64,000 bases of DNA from DASYQD01 sp963837455. Lineage in GTDB: Bacteria > Acidobacteriota > Thermoanaerobaculia > Multivoradales > JAIOJS01. The notes beneath the pieces were generated by a model. It searched no databases and was not told where the DNA came from. It saw only the letters and a list, made by a program, of their open reading frames with translations. This document shows, in pieces, positions 18,629 to 26,285 of this stretch; the first letter of the stretch is position 1, and each line of letters starts with the position of its first letter. A program made the translations under genes and the position numbers. The DNA lies in assembly GCA_963837455.1 (NCBI GenBank), contig CAWINM010000001.1, positions 2,480,001 to 2,544,000 on the forward strand. The letters run 5' to 3'.

Positions 18629-19237
18629 CTGTCCATCGACAAGAAGACGCGCATGAACCGACAGATCCGCGCCCGCGAGGTGCGGCTCATCGACGACGAG
18701 GGCAACCAGCTCGGCATCGTCGAGATCCGGGAAGCCCAGAAGATCGCCGACGAGCGCGGTCTCGACCTGGTGGAGGTGGCGCCCAACGCCAACCCGCCGG
18801 TCTGCCGGGTCATGGACTTCGGCAAGTATCTGTACCAGGAGAAGAAGCGGGCCCAGGAAGCGAAGAAGAAGCAGCACATCTTCCAGGTCAAGGAAGTCAA
18901 GTTCCGGCCCATGATCGACCCCCACGACTACACCGTGAAGCTCAAGCGGCTGCTGCGCTTCCTCGACGAGGGGGACAAGGTCAAGGCCACCGTACAGTTC
19001 CGCGGCCGCGAGATGGCTCGCATGGACCTCGGCTACTCGCTGCTCAAGCGCCTGGAGGCGGACATCGCCGAGCATGGGGTGATAGAATCCAGCCCTGAGC
19101 GCGCGGGCAATCGCGTGCACCAGATCTTTGCGCCTCCGCGCAAGGGCACGGCTGCTGCCAAGAAAGGCGAGGCTCCGCGCCCGGAGGCACCCAAGAACCC
19201 ACGGGGCGAGGCCGCGGCCAGCCCCGACGTCGTGTAG
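18629..19237 (+). CDS. infC: Translation initiation factor IF-3, probable CTG start
   Basis: This 202-residue protein binds the 30S subunit, prevents premature 50S joining and proofreads the start codon. The N-domain (IRAREVRLIDDEGNQLGIV), the linker rich in Lys and the C-domain (KEVKFRPMIDPHDYTVK, FRGREMAR) are all present. A 30-residue Lys/Ala/Pro-rich tail extends it beyond the usual 175-180. No ATG, GTG or TTG fits the Shine-Dalgarno GGAGGAA at 18617-18623; CTG 18629 does. In E. coli infC starts at AUU and IF-3 represses its own synthesis by rejecting that codon. The same autoregulation is inferred here. It lies 58 bases after thrS. Confidence 0.93.
   Translation: MSIDKKTRMNRQIRAREVRLIDDEGNQLGIVEIREAQKIADERGLDLVEVAPNANPPVCRVMDFGKYLYQEKKRAQEAKKKQHIFQVKEVKFRPMIDPHDYTVKLKRLLRFLDEGDKVKATVQFRGREMARMDLGYSLLKRLEADIAEHGVIESSPERAGNRVHQIFAPPRKGTAAAKKGEAPRPEAPKNPRGEAAASPDVV
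19083..19088 (+). promoter_or_regulatory. Candidate internal promoter within the 3' end of infC
   Basis: TGATAGAAT (extended TG, -10 TAGAAT at 19083-19088) stands out in this GC-rich coding stretch. Transcription from about 19095 would give a leader of roughly 205 bases before rpmI. In E. coli the infC-rpmI region contains the L20 binding site that represses rpmI-rplT. The element could also be coincidental coding sequence. Confidence 0.3.
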
Positions 19238-19301
19238 CGGACGCCCGGCGGCGGACCTCCGCAGCAGCACGAACGGCAGCAGCAGGCACAGGATCCCGAG
19301 C

Positions 19302-19496
19302 ATGCCCAAGATGAAGTCCCATCGCGGCGCCCGCAAGCGCTTCAAGGTCACCGCCAGCGGCAAGGTGCTGCGCGGTCACTCGATGCACAGCCACATCCTC
19401 ACCAAGAAGAGCACCAAGCGGAAGCGGAAGCTGCGTCACGTGACCACCGTCAAGGGGAAGTTCGCCGGCAACCTGCGTCCCATGCTGATGGCCTAG
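19302..19496 (+). CDS. rpmI: 50S ribosomal protein L35
   Basis: This 64-residue, strongly basic protein matches L35 along its whole length: MPKMKSHRGARKRFKVTASG at the start, then a Lys/Arg-rich helix (KKSTKRKRKLR). It is a component of the large subunit. AGGATC about ten bases before the ATG may act as a weak ribosome-binding site. It sits between infC and rplT, the standard arrangement. Confidence 0.96.
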   Translation: MPKMKSHRGARKRFKVTASGKVLRGHSMHSHILTKKSTKRKRKLRHVTTVKGKFAGNLRPMLMA

Positions 19497-19589
19497 CGGC
19501 CAGCGGCAACGCCGTAGCTGGAACGAACCTGTCCAGCGCGGCAACCAGCCGGCCCGGGTGCCGGCCCTACCCACGAAACGAGGTTCACG

Positions 19590-19958
19590 ATGGCACGCGT
19601 CAAGCGCGGATCGCACCGCAAGGAGCGGCGCAGCAAGGTCCTCAAGCAGTCGAAGGGCTACTTCGGCAACAAGGGCAACGCCTACCGCATCGCCAAGCAG
19701 GCGGTCGACAAGTCGGGCGTCAACGCCTACCGGGATCGGCGTCTCAAGAAGCGGGACTTCCGCTCGCTCTGGATCATCCGCATCAACGCCGCCGCCCGTT
19801 TGCACGGGCTCTCCTACAACCGCCTCATCGAGGGGCTCAAGAAGGCCGGCTCGGAGGTCAACCGCAAGATGCTCGCGGAGCTGGCCGTGCACGACGCCGC
19901 CGCCTTCGGCGAGATCGTGCAGTCGGCCAGGGCCGCCCTCGACAAGACCGCGGCCTAG
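19590..19958 (+). CDS. rplT: 50S ribosomal protein L20
   Basis: This 122-residue protein is L20, an early 23S rRNA-binding assembly protein. The N-terminal basic extension (MARVKRGSHRKERRSKVLKQ), the GYFGNKGN segment and the globular DFRSLWIIRINAAAR region are all typical. GAGG about eight bases before the ATG is a plausible ribosome-binding site. The 93-base gap after rpmI is unusually long for this pair and holds no clear signal. In several bacteria L20 represses its own operon. Confidence 0.97.
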   Translation: MARVKRGSHRKERRSKVLKQSKGYFGNKGNAYRIAKQAVDKSGVNAYRDRRLKKRDFRSLWIIRINAAARLHGLSYNRLIEGLKKAGSEVNRKMLAELAVHDAAAFGEIVQSARAALDKTAA

Positions 19959-19963
19959 GCGGG

Positions 19964-21049
19964 GTGGGCAGCGCCGTGGACGGCGGCTCCGCGCCCTCTC
20001 CCCGGCCGGCCGGCGAGCCGCTGGGCGCAGTGGGTGAGCTCGAGCGGCTGCGGGACCGCTTCGAGGTGGAGGCGGCTGCGGTGGCCGACCGCGCCTCCTG
20101 GGAGGCGCTGCGCCTCGCCTGGCTGGGACGCAAGCAGGGTGTCGTGCGCGACCTGCTCGCCCGCATCGGTGAGGTGCCGGCGGCGGAGCGTAGGGCCTTC
20201 GGTGCCGCGGTCAACGGACTGCGCGAGGCGGTGGAGGGGAGGCTCGCGGCGCTCGACGTCGATCTCGCCGAGCGCGAGCGACGCGAGAAGCTCGAGCGCG
20301 AACGGGTCGACGTCACGCTGCCGGGGCGTCGTCCGCGGCTGGGCCGCCTGCACCCGGTGACGCGGGTCGAGCGCGAGATCGAGGAGATCTTCGCCGAGCT
20401 GGGGTACAGCGTCGCCGAGGGCCCCGAGGTGGAGGACGAGCTCCACAACTTCGAGGCCCTCAACATGCCCCCCGACCACCCGGCGCGTGACACCCAGGAC
20501 ACCTTCTTCGTCGAGGGTGGCTGGGTGCTGCGCACCCACACCTCGCCGGTGCAGATCCGCACCATGATGGCGCGCAAGCCCCCCATCCGCGTCATCTGCC
20601 CGGGGCGGGTGTTCCGTTTCGACAACGACCTGCGCCACTCTCCGATGTTCCACCAGGTCGAGGGGCTGGCGGTGGCGGAGGGGATCACCTTCGGACACCT
20701 CAAGGGCACCCTCGACGCGTTCTGCAAGCGGCTCTTCTCGGCCTCCACCGAGGTGCGGCTGCGCCCTTCGTACTTCCCCTTCACCGAGCCGTCGGCGGAG
20801 GTCGACGTCACCTGCGCCGCCTGTGGCGGCAGCGGCTGTCCGACCTGCTCGCACACCGGCTGGATGGAGATCCTCGGCTGCGGCATGGTCGACCCACGCG
20901 TGCTGCGCAACTGTGGCATCGACCCGGCGGTCTACAGCGGCTTCGCCTTCGGCCTCGGCCTCGACCGCGTGGCGATGATCCGCTACGGCATCCCCAACAT
21001 CCGGCTGCTCTTCGAGAACGACGAGCGACTGCTGCGGCAGGTCGACTAG
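19964..21049 (+). CDS. pheS: Phenylalanyl-tRNA synthetase alpha subunit
   Basis: This 361-residue catalytic subunit of the (alpha-beta)2 enzyme follows rplT after five bases. The N-terminal coiled-coil arm that contacts tRNA spans about residues 20-110 (ASWEALRLAWLGRKQGVVRDLL). The class II core follows with FDNDLRHSPMFHQVEGL and the motif 3 region GFAFGLGLDRVAM. A cysteine-rich insert of CxxC-G-x-G-C-x-x-C form (CAACGGSGCPTC), common in bacterial PheS, precedes WMEILGCGMVDP. The start is taken as GTG 19964; GTG 19976 is an alternative that would only remove four residues. Confidence 0.96.
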   Translation: MGSAVDGGSAPSPRPAGEPLGAVGELERLRDRFEVEAAAVADRASWEALRLAWLGRKQGVVRDLLARIGEVPAAERRAFGAAVNGLREAVEGRLAALDVDLAERERREKLERERVDVTLPGRRPRLGRLHPVTRVEREIEEIFAELGYSVAEGPEVEDELHNFEALNMPPDHPARDTQDTFFVEGGWVLRTHTSPVQIRTMMARKPPIRVICPGRVFRFDNDLRHSPMFHQVEGLAVAEGITFGHLKGTLDAFCKRLFSASTEVRLRPSYFPFTEPSAEVDVTCAACGGSGCPTCSHTGWMEILGCGMVDPRVLRNCGIDPAVYSGFAFGLGLDRVAMIRYGIPNIRLLFENDERLLRQVD

Positions 21050-21135
21050 ATGACCCGCCAGCGAAGCCGCCACACCCGGCTCCACCCGAGGTCGGGAGGG
21101 CCCCCGCTCTCGCGCGGCGAACGGAGGCAGTCGAG

Positions 21136-23211
21136 GTGAGGTTCTCGCTCGACTGGCTGCGCGAGCTGGCGCCGGTGCCGGCGGAGGTAGGGGTACGAGA
21201 GGTCGCCGACCGGCTCACCGCCGCCGGGTTCCACGTCGAGGGGGTGGAGGAGGCCGAGGGGGAGACCGTGCTCGACGTCGACGTCACCACCAACAGGGTC
21301 GACGCCATGTGCCACCTGGGCCTCGCCCGGGAGCTGGCGGCCGTGTTCGGCGTGAGCCTGCGCGAGCCGGAGGCCGCCAGCGTGGCCAGCAGCGCCAGCG
21401 ACGACGCCGGGCCCACGGCGAGTGCGGCGAGCGCCTTGCCGGCGATCGACATCGAGGCATCGACGCTGTGCCGTCGCTACGTCGGGCTGGTGGTGCGTGG
21501 GGTGAGGGTGGGACCCTCGCCGCAGTGGCTGCGCCGCCGGCTGCTGGCGCTCGGGCTGCGGCCTATCAACAACGTCGTCGACGCCACCAACTACGTGCTG
21601 TGGGAGCGAGGCCAGCCGCTGCACGCCTTCGACCTTGCCACGCTGCGCGGGCCTCGGGTGGTGATCCGCGAGGCGCGTGCCGGCGAGACGCTGGTCACCC
21701 TCGACGGCGAGCAACGCCGGCTCGCCGCCGGCTTGCTGGTGATCGCCGACGCCGAGCGGCCGATCGGGCTGGCAGGCGTGATGGGCGGGCAGGAGACCGA
21801 GGTCGGCGACGCCACGCACGACGTGCTGCTCGAGAGCGCGTGGTTCGACCCCAGGGAGGTGCGGCGGACCGCCCGCCAGCTGGGGATGCACACCGACGCC
21901 TCGCACCGCTTCGAGCGTGGCGTCGACCCCGACGGGCAGCTGGTGGCGGCCTGTCGCGCCGCGGCGCTGATCGTGGAGCTGGGCGGGGGCGAGATCGTCG
22001 AGCCGCCGGCGGACGTCGCCGGGGAGCGCCTGCCGCCACCGGCCGGGATCGGCCTCTCCCACGCTCGTCTGGAACGCTTCGCCGGTGGCGAGATCCCGCC
22101 CGCCGAGGTCGAGCGGCTGCTCGCCGCCGTCGGCTTCACGCCGGCGGCGGCCGGCGAGGGCGAGTGGCGGGTAGGGGTGCCCTCCTGGCGGCGCTTCGAC
22201 GTGCTCGAGGAGGCGGACCTCTTCGAGGAGGTGCTGCGCCTCCACGGCTTCGACCGCATCGCGGCGGCGCTGCCGGCGATCGCCGGCCCCGATGCTCCCG
22301 AGCTGGCAAGCCACCGCCTGCGCCGCGTCCTGCGCCACCAGCTGGCGAGCAGCGGCCTCGCCGAAGCCATCGTGTGGGCCTTCTACGGCGAGGCCGAGGA
22401 CGCCCGCTTCGAGGCCTTCGGCGCCCCGGGGCCAGCGCTCGCGCTGCTCAACCCACTCTCCGAGCGCTACTCCCGCATGCGGCGTTCGCTGCTGCCGGGC
22501 CTGCTCGAGTCCGCCTCGTTCAACCGCCGTCATGGCGTGCCCGCGGTGCGGCTGTTCGAGGTCGGTCACGTCTTCTGGAGGGCCGCTGACGGGACGCCGC
22601 GCGAGGCGGAGCACCTGGCGCTCATCGCCGGTGGCCGCGAGGGCTCCCCTTGGCGGCGCACCGTGGAGCTCGACCTCTTCGACCTCAAGGGCGCGGTCGA
22701 GGTCCTCGGCACCGCTCTCGGCCGCGAGCTGGAGGCCCGGCCGGACGACGTCCACGGTCTCCTTCCCGGCCGCGCCGCCCGCCTCCACCTCGCCGGCGCG
22801 GAGGGGACGCCGGTGGGTATCCTCGGCCAGGTCGACGAGCCCGACGACGGCTTTGCGCTGTTCGTCGCTGAGCTGGCGACGGCGCCCTTCGTGCCCCTGC
22901 CGGCGGCCTCGTCGGTGCGGCTGCCCTCGCGCTTTCCGGCCGTGCAGGTCGACCTCACGTTCACCCACGGCCTCGAGGTGCCGTGGGCGGCGATCGACGC
23001 CGCCATCGAGCAGGCACGGCCGGCGGAGCTGGTGAGCTTCGGGCTGGAGAATCGCTACCAGGGCCCCGGGGTGCCGGCGGGGGCGGTCAACACCACCATC
23101 CACTTCACCTACAACGCCGTCGACCGCTCGCTCACCCAGGACGAGGTCAATGCCAGCCAGGTCGCCCTCGCCGCCCTGCTGCGGGAGCGCCTGGGGTGGA
23201 GGGCGCCGTGA
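21136..23211 (+). CDS. pheT: Phenylalanyl-tRNA synthetase beta subunit lacking the EMAPII-like tRNA-binding domain
   Basis: This 691-residue subunit starts at GTG 21136, with GGAGG eight bases upstream. The usual bacterial PheT is about 790-800 residues. The N-terminal strand (MRFSLDWLRELAP and a GFHVEGVEE segment) runs directly into the LDVDVTTNRVDAMCHLGLARELA motif, so the roughly 110-residue OB-fold tRNA-binding domain normally inserted here is absent. The B3/4 editing domain (RPINNVVDATNYVLWERGQPLHAFD in part), B5, the pseudo-catalytic core and the C-terminal FDX-ACB anticodon-binding domain (PSRFPAVQVDLTF onward) are all present. The flanking frame is intact, so the missing domain looks natural rather than an assembly loss. 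Confidence 0.93.
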   Translation: MRFSLDWLRELAPVPAEVGVREVADRLTAAGFHVEGVEEAEGETVLDVDVTTNRVDAMCHLGLARELAAVFGVSLREPEAASVASSASDDAGPTASAASALPAIDIEASTLCRRYVGLVVRGVRVGPSPQWLRRRLLALGLRPINNVVDATNYVLWERGQPLHAFDLATLRGPRVVIREARAGETLVTLDGEQRRLAAGLLVIADAERPIGLAGVMGGQETEVGDATHDVLLESAWFDPREVRRTARQLGMHTDASHRFERGVDPDGQLVAACRAAALIVELGGGEIVEPPADVAGERLPPPAGIGLSHARLERFAGGEIPPAEVERLLAAVGFTPAAAGEGEWRVGVPSWRRFDVLEEADLFEEVLRLHGFDRIAAALPAIAGPDAPELASHRLRRVLRHQLASSGLAEAIVWAFYGEAEDARFEAFGAPGPALALLNPLSERYSRMRRSLLPGLLESASFNRRHGVPAVRLFEVGHVFWRAADGTPREAEHLALIAGGREGSPWRRTVELDLFDLKGAVEVLGTALGRELEARPDDVHGLLPGRAARLHLAGAEGTPVGILGQVDEPDDGFALFVAELATAPFVPLPAASSVRLPSRFPAVQVDLTFTHGLEVPWAAIDAAIEQARPAELVSFGLENRYQGPGVPAGAVNTTIHFTYNAVDRSLTQDEVNASQVALAALLRERLGWRAP

Positions 23212-23233
23212 CTCGCCAGCCTCCCGCATCGGG

Positions 23234-23239
23234 TACGCT
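23234..23239 (+). promoter_or_regulatory. -10-like TACGCT close to the coiled-coil gene start
   Basis: TACGCT begins 13 bases before ATG 23247, a spacing that predicts transcription starting at or one base before the ATG. There is no Shine-Dalgarno sequence before this ATG. Confidence 0.4.
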
Positions 23240-23246
23240 TCCCGGC

Positions 23247-23543
23247 ATGGAGCCACCATCCGGCACCCAGCCTGCGGCGACGACGGCCGGCGAATCGGCC
23301 TCCTCCTCGCCCTGGCTGGCGGAGCTCGAGGAGCGGGTGCGCCAGGCGGTGGCGGAGATCGGCCGCCTGCGCCAGGAGAACCGTCGCCTCGACCGCGAGC
23401 TGACCAAGCTGAGGAAGGCGGGGGGCGACGGCGCCGCGGCCTGGGAGCGCGAGCGCGGCGAGGTGCGGGAGCGAGTCGAGCGGCTGGCGCACCACCTCGA
23501 GGAGCTGCTGGCCGAGCCCGGCGCTCCGACCAGCACGGACTGA
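23247..23543 (+). CDS. Small coiled-coil protein, possible ZapB-like division factor
   Basis: This protein of 98 residues has a Ser/Thr/Pro-rich N-terminus followed by a long heptad-containing helix (ELEERVRQAVAEIGRLRQEN, then LDRELTKLRKAG and RERVERLAHHLEELL). An alternative GTG at 23208, overlapping the pheT stop, would add 13 residues; ATG 23247 is preferred because a -10-like element sits just upstream. Small coiled-coil proteins between pheT and zapA are common in related genomes and are thought to be ZapB-like partners of ZapA at the division ring. That role is inferred from position and coiled-coil form only, since ZapB sequences are poorly conserved. Confidence 0.6.
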   Translation: MEPPSGTQPAATTAGESASSSPWLAELEERVRQAVAEIGRLRQENRRLDRELTKLRKAGGDGAAAWERERGEVRERVERLAHHLEELLAEPGAPTSTD

Positions 23544-23631
23544 CTCGCCGGCTCTGGTGGTGCTCCCGGTCGCGCCGCGATGGAGGCGCGTGGCGGCGGA
23601 TTCCCGCGACCTCGCGGCGCCGCCGTCCGGG

Positions 23632-25548
23632 TCACAGCAGGAGGTAGCCCCACGACCCGCGCCACCAGCGGGCGAGCGAGAATGGCCGGCGGTCCCGAAT
23701 AACCTCCAGGCGATGGGAGCCCGGGGCTATCGCGAGCCCCGGGAACAGCACGTCGGCGCGGAAGGAGTCGGCCGGCCTGCCGTCCACCGTCACCGTCCAG
23801 CGCGAGGCGTAGACGTCGGTGAGCACGACCCAGCCGCCCCCCGGGCTGGCGACGTCGGCGACCAGCGCATCGGGTGAGACCTCCCGCACCGAGGCGCCCC
23901 CGCCTGGCGGCCGCCACACCTCCGAGGAGCTCCGACCGAGCCGTATCGCTGTCTGCGCCGGGGCGAACGAGGGCGCCGTCACGGCCTCGATCTCCGCACG
24001 CAGTGAGGTGACGGTGACCAGGCGGTGGACGAGGATGGCGGCCGGCAGGGTGGGCCGGGTCGGCGTTGCCCGCAGCCTGAAGAGACCGCGGCGCAAGACG
24101 GGATCGGCGAGAATCCCCTGCCGTGCCAGGGCCGCTCGCGTCGAGGCATCGGGGCAGCGGCAGACGAGCGGCGTCCCCGGAGCGACGAGCTCGTCGCGGG
24201 GGCCGAGGCGGAACGGTGCGCCGCCCAGGAGGTGGCGGCGCAGGTGATTGGTCGCGATCGGTGCGACGAGACCCACCTCCGGGATGGCGGCGACGCGCGG
24301 GCGACCGCCGTGCCGCTCCCAGGCCGTGTAGAGCAACGCCATGCTGGCGGGATAGTCGAAGGACACGATCACGTCGTCGCCGGGAACGGCGTCCACGATC
24401 GCCGCCATCTCCCTCCCCCAGGGGGCGTCGGTCTGGCGTGGCAACCACGGCCCGAGAAGCGCCGGGCTGATCGCCACGGCCAGGCAGAGAGCTCCCCCCA
24501 GCGCCCCAGGGAGGCGCTCGACGAGGCGTTGGGTGCCGAGGGCCAACGCCACCGCGGCCGCCAGGTGCGTGGGCAGCAGGTAGACGTCGAGGTCGGGGAC
24601 GGTGTAGACGAGGGTGAAGGCCGCGCTGCCCAGCGCGAGGAGGGCGGCGAACGCCGCGCCCAGCCGGCGCCTGCCCGCCAGCAGCCCGGCGAGAGCGACG
24701 GCCAGCAGCCACCCCTCCTGGCGCCAGAGCTGCGCTGCCAGCCAGGGCAGCCGCTGCTGGAAGATGCCCGTCCAGCCCAGACGTAGCAGGTTGGCCCGGT
24801 GCTGGGCCCCACTGAGGCCGTTCCACAGCTGGGCGGCTGAATGGGCCTGCATCTCGACGTGCGAGCTCACGGGGGCGTAGCTGCGCCACACGATGTAGCT
24901 GAACGGTGCCACCGCCAGGAACAGGAACAGCGGTGTCCACGCCGCCAGGCGCCGGAACGAAGGCCAGCGGCCCGCCGCCAGCAGGAGCATCGCCGGGAAG
25001 CTGCAGACGACCGTGGGGTGGTGGGAGAGCGCCAGGCTCAGGAGCGCGCACCCGGTTACCAGCTGGGAGAGCTGGCCTCGATCTCGCCACTGCAGCATTG
25101 CCAGACCGGCGCCGGCGATGAGCAGGAGCTGCAGCGGGTAGACCTCGGCGGCAGAGGCCACGCCACGCACCGCCGGCAGGGAGCCGAAGGCAACGGCCGC
25201 GGCGAGCGCTGGCAGCCACCCGGCGCCGAGCGCCCAGGCCAGGCGCGCCACGAGACCCACCGTTGCCGCCAGACACAACGCCGAGAAGCCGTCGGCGACG
25301 GCAGCCCACGTCAGTGGCGGCAGCAGGTGGATTAGCAGGTGGAGCAGCAGGACGTAAGTGGGATAGCCGGGGGCGTGCGGGGTGCCGAGGTGGGCGCCGA
25401 TGAGCTGGAACTTGGCGGTGTCGGCCATCCCCACCCAGCGATCGATGCGGGTGGCGTAGAGCGCCAGGAAGGCCGCCGCGACCCCCACCGGCACCGTCAA
25501 GGAGGCGCGGAGCCGTGCCGGCGCTGTCGCTGTCGTCAGCTTTGCCAT
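23632..25548 (-). CDS. DUF2723/TMEM260-like polytopic membrane protein with YfhO-like C-terminus
   Basis: This 638-residue integral membrane protein starts at ATG 25548. Close to its N-terminus is the family hallmark D-T-A-K-F-Q, then HAPGYPTYVLLLH, equivalent to the DSGEF and HPPGYPLY motifs of DUF2723 proteins, relatives of O-mannosyltransferases using lipid-linked sugars. About ten hydrophobic helices follow up to residue 400. The soluble C-terminal part ends with VLTDVYASRWTVTVDGRPA, which resembles YfhO-type extracellular domains. A glycosyltransferase of the GT-C fold acting on periplasmic proteins or glycans is likely; the acceptor is unknown. It lies antisense between the coiled-coil gene and zapA. 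Confidence 0.75.
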   Translation of the reverse strand: MAKLTTATAPARLRASLTVPVGVAAAFLALYATRIDRWVGMADTAKFQLIGAHLGTPHAPGYPTYVLLLHLLIHLLPPLTWAAVADGFSALCLAATVGLVARLAWALGAGWLPALAAAVAFGSLPAVRGVASAAEVYPLQLLLIAGAGLAMLQWRDRGQLSQLVTGCALLSLALSHHPTVVCSFPAMLLLAAGRWPSFRRLAAWTPLFLFLAVAPFSYIVWRSYAPVSSHVEMQAHSAAQLWNGLSGAQHRANLLRLGWTGIFQQRLPWLAAQLWRQEGWLLAVALAGLLAGRRRLGAAFAALLALGSAAFTLVYTVPDLDVYLLPTHLAAAVALALGTQRLVERLPGALGGALCLAVAISPALLGPWLPRQTDAPWGREMAAIVDAVPGDDVIVSFDYPASMALLYTAWERHGGRPRVAAIPEVGLVAPIATNHLRRHLLGGAPFRLGPRDELVAPGTPLVCRCPDASTRAALARQGILADPVLRRGLFRLRATPTRPTLPAAILVHRLVTVTSLRAEIEAVTAPSFAPAQTAIRLGRSSSEVWRPPGGGASVREVSPDALVADVASPGGGWVVLTDVYASRWTVTVDGRPADSFRADVLFPGLAIAPGSHRLEVIRDRRPFSLARWWRGSWGYLLL

Positions 25549-25559
25549 CGGGCCGGAGC

Positions 25560-25565
25560 ATCCTA
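25560..25565 (-). promoter_or_regulatory. -10-like TAGGAT close to the DUF2723 gene start
   Basis: Read on the minus strand, TAGGAT begins 17 bases before ATG 25548, so the expected transcript has a leader of only about five bases. Confidence 0.35.
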
Positions 25566-25608
25566 GTGCTCCTGCCCCTCAGCGGGCGCAAAGGGGCCGG
25601 GAGCGGCG

Positions 25609-25617
25609 TGTTATAGT
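25609..25617 (+). promoter_or_regulatory. Extended -10 promoter of zapA
   Basis: TGTTATAGT contains an extended TG and a good -10 (TATAGT, 25612-25617). Transcription near 25624 would give zapA a leader of about 50 bases that includes the TAGGAG ribosome-binding site. Confidence 0.5.
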
Positions 25618-25675
25618 CCCGGCGTGCCTCAATTTGCCGGTCCGGGAACCCGGCCGGCGGGAATAGGTAGGAGCC

Positions 25676-25981
25676 ATGGCGAGCGGCGCGGCGACGACTA
25701 CCGAGGTCGAGATTTTCGGCGCCGTCTACTCGGTCCGTGGCGAGCAGGAACGCGAGTACCTCCAGGGGCTGGCGAAGACCGTAGACCGCACCATGCGGCA
25801 GGTCGCCGAGCGGGTGACCACCGTCGATGCGGCCAAAATCGCCATCCTGGCGGCGCTCAATCTGGCCGACGAACTGTTCCAGAGCCAGAGACGACAGGAA
25901 GGCGAACGGGAGAGGATCACGGAGACCGTGGTACACCTGAGTGGCGAGCTGCAGCGAGCGCTCGATGGCGAAGGTAGGTAG
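25676..25981 (+). CDS. zapA: Cell division protein ZapA
   Basis: This 101-residue protein matches ZapA, which bundles FtsZ filaments at mid-cell. Visible are the N-terminal beta-hairpin (VEIFGAVYSVRGE), the EYLQGLAKTVDRTMRQVAE helix, the TVDAAKIAILAALNLADEL helix and a C-terminal coiled coil. The ATG has TAGGAG about five bases upstream. The next element downstream appears to be a 6S RNA, and zapA followed by 6S RNA is a well-known linkage. Confidence 0.9.
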   Translation: MASGAATTTEVEIFGAVYSVRGEQEREYLQGLAKTVDRTMRQVAERVTTVDAAKIAILAALNLADELFQSQRRQEGERERITETVVHLSGELQRALDGEGR

Positions 25982-26024
25982 CCACGGTCTTGAAGAAGGC
26001 CTCGAAAACGCGACGAGCTGGAGA

Positions 26025-26220
26025 GTCTGCATCCCCTGCACGGTTCGTGATGGGTCCAAGCACTGTAGAACCAACACTCTTGTCCCGGGAGCCTGCATCC
26101 CGCGCGGCCCGTGCCTGCCCCGCTCGTACGGGGACGCTAACGGCTCGTGGGGAGGGCACCCACCTGGTCGAGGCCAGGTTCTAAAGCCAAGGCCCACACG
26201 GCCGGGCGGGGGATGTACGT
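26025..26220 (+). ncRNA. ssrS: Probable 6S RNA between zapA and rny
   Basis: The 304-base gap after zapA contains no credible gene but folds as a long rod of about 190 bases. A terminal helix pairs 26028-26036 (TGCATCCCC) with 26209-26217 (GGGGATGTA). Near the centre GTGCC (26111-26115) can pair with GGCAC (26156-26160), enclosing an apical hairpin CCCCG/CGGGG (26118-26133). A 3' segment CACCTGG-CCAGGTTCTAAAGCC mirrors the CACCTTGAACC...GGTTCAAGGGTTACAGCC region of E. coli 6S RNA. Position after zapA is the classic 6S location. 6S RNA binds the sigma-70 RNA polymerase holoenzyme in stationary phase. No promoter was identified; it may be processed from the zapA transcript. Boundaries are approximate. 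Confidence 0.62.
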
Positions 26221-26285
26221 TCCACCCGCCGCCAGGCCACCCCTCCTGACCGCCTTCCGGTCCGTCGCTGACCGGGGGTGATCGC

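Noticed and set aside
25982..26249. Small plus-strand proteins in the zapA-rny gap
   Set aside because: They overlap the zapA end, have no ribosome-binding site, and their sequence is better explained by 6S-like base pairing.
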